Source: Telmatactis stephensoni (taxonomy: Eukaryota; Cnidaria; Anthozoa; Actiniaria; Isophelliidae). Taken from it: a stretch of 64,000 nucleotides of DNA. The notes beneath the pieces were generated by a model that had not been told where the DNA came from, ran no database searches, and saw only the letters and a list, made by a program, of their open reading frames with translations. The translations under genes were made by a program, and so were the position numbers. This document shows, one piece after another, positions 56,101 through 64,000 of this stretch. The DNA lies in assembly GCA_029948255.1 (NCBI GenBank), contig JALIZF010001921.1, forward strand, positions 372,001 to 436,000, written 5' to 3'. The stretch's first letter is position 1. Every line of letters begins with the position of its first letter.

Positions 56101-59100
56101 ACCATGCCATTTTCACAGTCATATGAAATCTGCTCTATACCTCAATGCAGTCGTCACAGTGCACAGCGCAGTGCAACTCATCACCATGCACCTTTCCCTT
56201 GTAGAAGTGGATTTATCCCCATATTGAAACTACTATAAGAAGCATATAGAGCTAATGCGATTGTGTAACTCACCAATGTGCAATAGAGATCCATTCCATC
56301 TCTTCTGAACAAAGAATGAGGTTGTTCATCCAAAATAATGATAATATCTCCAGGTTTTACATTAGGTTCCTGATCACCTTCACCATGGAAAGAGATTTTC
56401 TGTCCATCTCTCATTCCTCTATCCACATGAACTTCAAGTATTTTTCTCTCTCGCACAACTTTCTTGCCTTGACAGGTTTTACATCTATCCTTTTCTGCAA
56501 GAAAAATTAAACAATCTCAGTGGAAAAAGCTTGTCACACAGGAATATAATGCACAAATATCACAAAAATAAAAGGAAACTAGTGAGTGAACTAGTTTGGG
56601 CTGCATCAGTGTATAAAAATACAATGTTATTCAATGGATCAATGAAAATCTGTAACACCATATAAAAGAGACTGAGATAACTTACTAATATTTTGGCCCT
56701 ACAGTTGAAGTAAAAAAGGACCAAGGCTTGATACATCAGTGTTACAAATTTCCATTTGCAATAACAATGTAAGTGAACTGGGATCAAACAGTAAACTCTC
56801 CCTCCAATTTCTTTCTTAACATAGGAGAAGTAAGCTTTTGATCATCCCTCGCTAAAGCTGATTTTGTAGGGGCCTCTACAATTCGTACAGTTGGAATACA
56901 GTGTTATTTTTAATGTTGCTTCATGAGGTGGTCCTTGAGGGTCAATTACAAGAAGGGTTACAAGAACTACTTTTGACACTAAATCAGCTTATTTCATTAA
57001 ACAACAGATAAGACAAGACACCCAACTGGCAGAAGAGCTTTGACTTGTGTTCTTGAAAGCTTCACTAACCTAAGATTCTTTCACCTTGTCCTCCACAATC
57101 ACGACAAACTGTTTGTATTTGTTGTACCATACCAGGAGCAATGCGGTTTAACCTTACATACATACCGCTGCCATTACATGTCTGACACGTGTCAACTGCA
57201 CCCTGGATATCAGAGAGAGAGTATCAATACTGTTATAAGACTGATCTTGTTTACTAAATGTCACATGGAAGAAGACAATGCATGTGCTGACAAATTTTGT
57301 TCAAAGTGACTGTTGATGTCCATCAAGTCAAGGAGAGGATGCAAAAGCAAGTAAAATGGCATCCTGAACTTGGTGTGGAAATGTCACAGTAGTAAGGCAA
57401 CAACAACAACAACAACAAAAATGTAACATATTCATTATCTCACATCCTTTTCTTGCCTTTTGTTGTATTCGCTAAAATGAGCCTAGTACCATCAATGCTT
57501 TTTACTAAGCATAATAAGCTTGTAACTAGCTAGTTTCATAACATGCAAAGTAGGCTCACTTAATTGTTGGGACCTTGGAAAGTGGGGTTTTCTTTCTTCT
57601 CAATGTTTGCAGTTATTGAAACATACCTTCTTGCCTCCTCTTCCCTCGCACTTGGAACAAATTACATTTTTCTGCAGAGCCAGCTGTCTTGTTGTTACCA
57701 TTATACATGTCTTCCAATGATACCTGCAAAGTTTACATAGTGTGTTTGTGTTAATATTGTGCAAATAGGCACAACAATAAACAATGCAAGGCTTTCACTT
57801 TTAGCATTTTATTACATGTATTTGTGCCTGAGACTGAGAGGGCTTTCAGTTTTAAATAACCTTGGATAAATCCTTCAATAAATGAAAAATGACAAATCTT
57901 TTTTCTTCTTCATAAAAATAGTTAGAATCATGATACATAACTAACTACAATTTTGAGACAAAAATTATTGGTTTATAATGACTGCTTTGGTAGAAAACAT
58001 AATTATTTGTGTACTGGCTCTGTTGCCAATACTGAATATATTTTCTCCCAACTAGCTATCATTATAAACTAATAATCTCAAAATCATGTTTAGTTTATAA
58101 GCATAGTGATGGTATTTTCCAACAAAGTACTGGATAAGGATTTATAACTGGATGAGTATATTGACCTGTTATGCAGGAACCAGGATGACTTGATAAGGGA
58201 AACACAACACCATTTAGTTTGTACCTTTAATTGGTGAACCATATCCTTCCCTCTCTGTTCGCCTTGCCGTCTAGACCTCCCAGTCCCAAAGAACATGTCG
58301 AAAATGTCCATAGGTGAGTGAAAACCACCATCTCCACCTCCCTTGAGTGCTTCCTCTCCACCTTGATCATAAATTTTTCTTTTATCTTCATTTGAAAGAA
58401 CTTCATAAGCCATGGAGATTTGTTTAAACTGAAAATAAGTAGAAAATGAGATAAGTGAAAAGTGTGATGTGTTGAGAGGAAAAGTGAAAGAAACATTACA
58501 TGGTAAATATGTCAGTGTAGGACAGTAATCACGAAGCAATCACGAAATGACTGAAGGCAACAAACAGTATTCTTGATGTCATGCCATCTTCTCAGCTAAC
58601 ATCATATCTCCTCCAAAGTGTATACCACAAACTAGCCATAAAACTTGGCCAAGTGTGGCAGACAAAAATAATTTCACGTGTACAAGTATTGATCTCAATA
58701 TTTCATAGCTTTGCAATAATATGTGCCTATTTATATATCTATATTACAATTTAATTTCTGATTCCATGGAAATCTATATTTCTTAATAGATGAAGATATT
58801 TTTTTCCCAGTTGGATTTTCTGAATTTATGTAAGCTTTCATTCAGTTCAGGGCGTGAAATAGAGAACATTTGAGTTTCATGCCATCAATAATCAATTCCC
58901 CTTTCACTAAACCTATGGGCTGTATAGTAAAAACTAGTATAAAATAATAACATTTTAGTTAAATGTAACTATCCACAGCTGTCTATTTCAAAAGTACATA
59001 TTCTTTGTCGTTTTGTAATATTGCGTAACTTGGTTGACAACCAAAAATTGCCGGCTTTTTGCCGCATCAGAAATGGCTGAAGCGTTACAAACCTTGTCTC

Positions 59101-59371
59101 CCTCATTTGGGTTTTTATCGGGATGATATTTCAATGCCAGCTTTCTGTAAGACTTTTTTATATCAGCAGCAGAGGCATCGGGACTTACACCAAGGATATC
59201 TGAATTAAAAAGAGTGAATTGTTAGAAGAAAATTGCAAATTTCCGTGATTATTTCATTACAGAACACGTGTTTCTAAAGATACCAAGATCTCACTCAAAA
59301 TAATCAACTAAAATATGATTTTGTCGATTCATTATATAATACATACCATATAGCTTTGTTTCTTTGACCAT
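53181..59371 (-). CDS. DNAJA1/2-like: Type I DnaJ/Hsp40 co-chaperone, 10 exons
   Basis: It stimulates Hsp70 ATPase and delivers clients. Exons in transcript order: 59371-59347, 59199-59093, 58428-58225, 57723-57627, 57202-57070, 56494-56274, 55361-55250, 54910-54828, 53970-53815, 53246-53181. The 400-aa product matches the usual length. J domain MVKETKLY...[12 protein letters not shown] with HPD at 34-36; a short Gly-rich region ([20 protein letters not shown]); four zinc motifs [32 protein letters not shown]; client-binding [20 protein letters not shown] and EALCGF; acidic tail ending GVQCQTQ, a CaaX-like farnesylation box. Exon 4 has one extra base (57691-57698) that breaks the frame before the first zinc motif. 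Confidence 0.95.
54293..54631. mobile_element. hAT-like MITE, AAGGGCGGATCCAGG ends
   Basis: This element of about 339 bp in DNAJA intron 8 runs from AAGGGCGGATCCAGGGGGAG to AATCCTGGATCCGCCCTT. GTACA occurs directly outside both ends, a possible partial target duplication. The interior has a GACCCCCCTCCCCC tract. Confidence 0.65.
55700..55840. repeat. Family C repeat, copy 2
   Basis: GGCAGCCATCTTGGATGAAC and GTTCATCCAACATGGCTACT repeat the arrangement at 46185-46335. It lies in DNAJA intron 6. Confidence 0.6.
55975..56138. repeat. Family A MITE copy with internal duplication
   Basis: This 164-bp copy in DNAJA intron 6 carries a tandem duplication of TTCTGTGACCATGCC. Confidence 0.7.
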
Positions 59372-59760
59372 TTTGGTTGAATAATTCGTCTAAAAGTGTC
59401 TAAAATTGTGAGTTTTGTGAACACACTTCGATCGCAGTTTTCAACTGAGTCACTATGAATCGCTTCCGTTGAGGCTCGTTACCAGGCTGCTTGCGCAAAA
59501 ATGGTATTGCGCAGACTCGCTCGCTATGCAAATTTTCAATATTTTCAATCACGAAAATGTGATTTTAGAGATGTACACACACAAAAAAGACTACAGAATG
59601 TCGAATTCACACTGAGTTGCCTTAAGCTCTTTTAGTGCGATACCGCGCTACGGTTTGTTTTATAGCTGGTTTACAATTAAGTCATGGCTCAAAAATAGCG
59701 GCATGACGGTGACTGAATTTTCTCGGGTCTTTCTGGAAACTGCCATTTGGGGCATCCGCT
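59372..59760 (-). promoter_or_regulatory. DNAJA upstream region with one HSE-like half-pair
   Basis: About 370 bp upstream of the start codon, TTCTGGAA (59731-59738) has the TTCnnGAA spacing of a heat-shock element dimer. A full three-unit HSE is not visible, so heat regulation is only a possibility. Confidence 0.3.
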
Positions 59761-61919
59761 TTCATTTTCTTCCTTATCTTTAGAATTTTTGTGAAAAAAC
59801 CTTTCTCAGTTCTTAGTTAAAAATAGATATCCTATTTTTGCTTAGTCATACATCAAAACTGTGAACGCCTTTCAGTACCAGTGTCACATGTTCAGTTGAG
59901 TCAGGGGCGGATTTTTAGTGTTAGTTTTCTATAGTTTTGACTGACTTTGAATGATTTCTTTTTACTACTTGTCTTGAATATTGTTAGCTTTTCTTTTATC
60001 TGCACAGGCTTGAAAACTATGTTTTCACTTTTCGAAGTAGTTGAGTGTAAAGCGATTCAACTTCGCGGTTGTTTTCACCCCAGTCATCAAATTTTCAGAA
60101 ATTTCTTAGGTTATATTATTTTAAACAAATAATAGCATGTTTTGTACGTGACTGACTATTTTGTTTCAGAATTTTGAAAAATCACTCGTGGTATTTATTC
60201 CAAATATCACTACAAACCATGCTATTACCTATACTAATAACGCAGCCGCGCGAAAAAGCACTGCGCGCGCGCGTGGTTGTTTTGGCGAGAAACATTTGTA
60301 CGGCTTCGGTCAAACCAGATTTTCTATCAAAATTTATCACTTAGAAGATCTCAACAACGTAAAATATCGAACTATTTTTCGATATCTTGTTTTTTCAACA
60401 AGGTAAGAAAGCACCATAAATGTATTTTCTGTTCAAATGATTATTTCATTCATGATAGCGGCAAAAAAGAGCTATTTACGAGTGACCAGGCCGGCAGGGA
60501 CTTCATTCAACTAACGCCACAGGGAGCCCAAGCTATACTTCTGAGCGATATCTAAAGAGGAGAAAATGATTTAAAATCTAAAAAACACATTTTTAAAAAA
60601 TCCCCCTCCATAGTAATAATATATGGCAAGTGCCATAAAGTTTTCGACGCACGGGAGTGGGGTAAGACGAAAATTAAACTGCATCCGGTTACTAAAAATG
60701 GCACAGATAGGAATCATCACGGCGCGCGCCCCATTAACAAGTTTCCCTTTCTTATTCATGCTCTTGCTGTGCATTAATACCGTTGGTTGTTAATATTATT
60801 ACGTCGTGACGTGTTGTCACGTCATAACAACGCATCACGTGGTACAAACTGACCAATCAGATAATCAGAATTTGTACAGTTTATGAAAATTGAATAATAA
60901 ACTTCAATAACCAACAGACATGCAAACCGTTTGTCGGACAGAAAAAAAGACCAATGTAGGTAATTAACTGGACTACCTTTTACACAAGGCAATCCTCTTT
61001 TTACGAATGATCTCCTCAATTTCAAGCTAATTTGCATATTTACTTACCGAACGTTTTATTTTAAAACAAAAATCTTATTTTCTCGGTTTCCAGCCAGTTC
61101 CAATAAGCTATCATATTAACAGTTATAAATGACAAAGAAAATACTTTTTCAAAAAATTACGTTTTTGACAATCCAACAAAATGGAGCTGAGTTTTGGGAA
61201 GTCAAATGAAGTGATCCAGATATGTTTAGATTTCGCCGCGCTTGCCCCAATTCAAAATGGCGGGCGAAAGTGTGAAGTGGCTTATAAGACTTATAATTAT
61301 TCGCTTTCATCAGTGTATGTGTACCAATTGAACGCAAAATACCACCATAGTTCAATGAAAGCAAAACGAGCTTTGACAACATTTCGTAACAGTGAACGAC
61401 AAGATAGATATCAAGATGAAATATTTTAATCAAAACAAAGTCTACTACGTCACAAGACAACTAAGACAGCAAGACAAAACGGGTCGCGATATTAATCAGA
61501 TTAATATCAATCTTAATGATTATTATAATCCAGTAACAGATTATCATAATCCAGTATTAATCTCCCTTATGATTATTTTTTTAGTGAAAAACGTCACTCT
61601 AGATCTTTTATTGTTAGAATGGCATTGCTTTATATCAAAACTAACAGTAACATGAACAATTTCTAGATTCACATATTACAAAGGATTTCTTGGGTTTCTT
61701 TTCATTTTTTTTTTTTTTTATATGGATCTTTGTACGTTCGGATTCCCGCCCTTTTTTGGAAAAAAAACCCGTCCCCACTGCACAAATGCGCTTCAGGGTT
61801 CCTAAAAACTGATTTAACTGAATCCGTGCAATATATAATCTACCTTATGAAGTTGTATAATCACTGAGGATCAAGATGTATTAACATGTTCTAGAAGTTA
61901 CATAAGTTGTATGGTACAG
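59761..61919. other. Intergenic region without recognised gene
   Basis: It contains a fragment of the hAT-like terminus (CAGGGGCGGATTTTTA, 59902-59917), GC-rich CGCGCGCG spots near 60265 and 60723, and a block (about 61345-61560) repeated at the window's right edge. Some open frames (for example 60277-60555) have no recognisable homology and no supporting signals. Confidence 0.5.
61345..61560. repeat. Block duplicated at the window end (copy 1)
   Basis: The sequence from GAAAGCAAAACGAGCTTTGA to ATAATCCAGTATTAA recurs nearly identically at 63770-63970. Confidence 0.85.
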
Positions 61920-62769
61920 TTACGTAACGACAGGTCCTTGGCCACGTGCAGAGATGGGATAGCCTGATCTCTCATTTTTCTCCAGTTCTTCTTCAGCAAA
62001 CTCTCCATCGGGCTGTCCGTCTGGAACTCTTAGGTATCTGCAATTCCTTAGCTCTGATATGTTTTGCGGTGCGTCTAAGCTGCTTATACCTTCTGTTATC
62101 CCACTAGCAAGAATTCTGTCTTTAGCCCAGCCCAAGTTTGGGAAGCTTTTTCTTCTTTTCTTTGTAAGAACGTCTACGGGCAAGGCGGGAATGGTTTGCT
62201 TGAGGACCGACTTTGGATGGACACTGAACGACACACGACGCTCTCTTGATGTCAGTTTCGAGTTACCCTATCTTTGACGCGCCCACAGCAGACTGAGGGT
62301 CTTGCGAGGGGTGTAACAAAATGGCTATTGGCTCCCCTTTGCCTTGCTTCGAATTTATCAATTCTAAAGCCACACGAGGTTTGTTGCCACTCTGAGAAAT
62401 ATTGCCCTTGTAGTTGTTCGTATTTGATGCGGACTGCAGGACGATTTTTGGGAGTTGGCTGTTCGCAACACTTCTGGATCTACGGTTGCTTGACTGGCGG
62501 CAAAGCAATGACTTCCGTTCATCCTTCATGGACAAAGACCGTTGTAAGGACGTGTTTTCGCGCCAAAGGTTCTCCTCGTTTTCTTTCTCTTCCGATTTCT
62601 TCTCATGAAGCGTTTTGGCCATTTTCACAGGGCCACGTGTAGCAACCATTAATTTTTCCTTCGCTAAACCTTTCATTTTTATCTCGTATTCCAGTTCAAT
62701 TTTTCGCATCGAATTCGTTAGTTTTCGATTTTCAAGCCAGTTGAGGCCTCCCATCATATCAAGGTTCAT
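61920..62769 (-). CDS. Unknown single-exon gene with one frame break
   Basis: The frame opens MNLDMMGGLNWLENRK at 62769 and runs 168 codons, ending ASKIG at 62263. Removing one base from the CCC run at 62264-62268 continues it as NSKLTSRERRVSFSVHPKSV to a stop at 61920, about 282 aa in all. The product is hydrophilic and highly charged, with basic N-terminal helices (RKIELEYEIKMKGLAKEKLM) and an acidic C-terminal stretch (GEFAEEELEKNERSG). It has no membrane segment or recognised domain. The continuous frame on both sides of a single-base slip, and identical behaviour in neighbouring real genes, support a genuine gene. Introns cannot be excluded. Confidence 0.55.
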
Positions 62770-63769
62770 CTTGACTTCGTAGCTTGATACCCAAACTTAT
62801 GGGCGGTTAGCACTGTGAAACAACTCTCTTCTACTTTGTTCCCAACAACCGGTTATGTACTAAGAAGCGGATTAAGAGACACCCTCTTTCAGTGAATACC
62901 ACTAGGGTGGTACCTCGCATGGGACATTAGTCCCGTTCGTACTCACCCCTTTGGGTTATACTCAATGAATCTAATTAAAATAAAATTAAAAAAAAAAAAA
63001 AAAAAAAAAATTAATTAGCTCATTAGCACGATTTTTAATCAACCATTCTTGTTGTAACACCTCTTAATAGTACTCTGGCTGTTAGCAAACTAAGTAAACA
63101 TTACTGAGTCATTTGGACAAACGCCATTTGAATTATTTTCCTTACTTCTTTGAGAGCCGATCAGAATCCTACAAACTCCAACTGATCGAAGCGTTTATAT
63201 CAAAGTGTTAATATTTCCAGTCCGTACTTTCTGTAGTACAGGTCTGGAAAAGTGTCAGCCATAATAAATTGATAACTAAGCTGAGCAGGGTTTTTACAGT
63301 CTTCGAGTTTTAATTTTGATGGATATAACTCCATAGTTTGACTAAGCACTAGAGAAAAGAGGTTGAACTTTTGCACCAGAAGAAAAATGTTATGTAATTC
63401 TGTTATCTCCTGAAATAAGGTATAGTGTCAACTGTTAACCCTCTCGTACACCTAGCCCTTTAATCTTCCGGGATCAAAGCCCGACTTTTTAAGGCACACG
63501 GCATCTGAAATTTAAGAGGGGATTTTTTTCAAGTTCGAGCAGTGAACGACAAAAACTCCTGAGTTAAAGAATAGCTGTTGTACAAAACTAAAATCATTTC
63601 TGTCAGAAAGTTTAAGTTGTTTGTAAGTAGTTTTGACCGATGAAAGTTGAATCAGTGTTAATCCAAAGCGAAAATTTGAATTCAAAATTAGGTTTAGGCC
63701 TTCATTTGCTCATTCAATGAAATGCCTTGTTATTTCGACTAGTCGAAACACGTAATACCAACATAGTTG
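62770..63769. other. Upstream of the unknown gene: poly-A tract and dispersed repeat
   Basis: A poly-A run of about 22 (62989-63010) follows CAATGAATCTAATTAAAATA and could be a retroposon tail. At 63538-63637 (GTGAACGACAAAAACTC to AAGTAGTTTT) the sequence matches, in reverse, the block at 15225-15303 inside the nested element of the NTE intron, so this is a dispersed repeat. No gene was recognised. Confidence 0.55.
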
Positions 63770-64000
63770 AATGTAAAAGCAAAACGAGCTTTGACAACAT
63801 TTCGTAACAGTGAACGACAAGATACGATATAAAGATGAAATATTTTAATCAAAACAAAGTCTACTACATCACAAGACAGCAAGACAAAACGGGTCGCGAT
63901 ATTAATCAGATTAATATCAGTCTTAATGGTTATTATAATCCAATAATAGATTAATATAATCCAGTATTAACATGTTCTAGAAGTTACATAAGTTGTATGG
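63770..64000. repeat. Block duplicated at the window end (copy 2)
   Basis: It matches 61345-61560 and then jumps to a match with 61886-61917 (ACATGTTCTAGAAGTTACAT), right beside the stop codon of the unknown gene. The duplication probably continues past the window. Confidence 0.85.

Noticed and set aside
60277..60555. 92-codon frame ending FIQLTPQGAQAILLSDI
   Set aside because: It has no recognised domain and no confirmed splice signals. The base composition is like the surrounding intergenic DNA.

Overview
This is a window of an intron-rich animal genome. The host genes keep GT-AG introns and align over their whole length with vertebrate proteins. The AT-rich non-coding DNA is packed with short palindromic (MITE-like) repeats and tRNA-derived SINE-like pieces. 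An invertebrate, most likely an anthozoan cnidarian such as a coral or sea anemone, fits best; that placement rests on general impression, not on a marker gene.

Layout: (1) 223-1474, minus strand, a short two-exon gene of unknown function, head to head with (2) 2078-32735, plus strand, a 41-exon neuropathy-target-esterase/PNPLA6-7 phospholipase gene with an N-terminal membrane anchor, three cyclic-nucleotide-binding-like domains and a C-terminal patatin domain. (3) Intron 18 of that gene holds a 9.5-kb DNA transposon (13615-23130) with terminal inverted repeats of about 690 bp and a 7-bp target duplication. Its long, broken coding region carries three acidic motifs arranged like those of FEN1/PIN nucleases. 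(4) 32736-37924 is a repeat-rich convergent intergenic stretch. (5) 37925-49345, minus strand, is a complete 19-exon phosphatidylinositol 4-kinase beta gene with one probable U12-type AT-AC intron. (6) 53181-59371, minus strand, is a complete 10-exon type I DnaJ (DNAJA) co-chaperone gene ending in a CaaX-like box. (7) 61920-62769, minus strand, is a single-exon unknown gene, and sequence from around its 3' side recurs at the right edge of the window.

The genes are independent housekeeping loci, not an operon. Two act on membrane lipids (a phospholipid hydrolase and a PI 4-kinase) and one is a cytosolic/ER-associated Hsp40.

From about 17 kb onward, essentially every coding break I can resolve is a single extra base, in four unrelated genes and also in the transposon. 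That bias points to sequencing or assembly insertion errors more than to gene death. The most interesting items are the transposon with a FEN/PIN-like signature, a MITE that duplicated a splice donor exactly, an array of repeated splice donors after exon 15, local copies of exon 27, and a CAGT microsatellite of about 346 bp inside the intron that splits the patatin oxyanion-hole motif.
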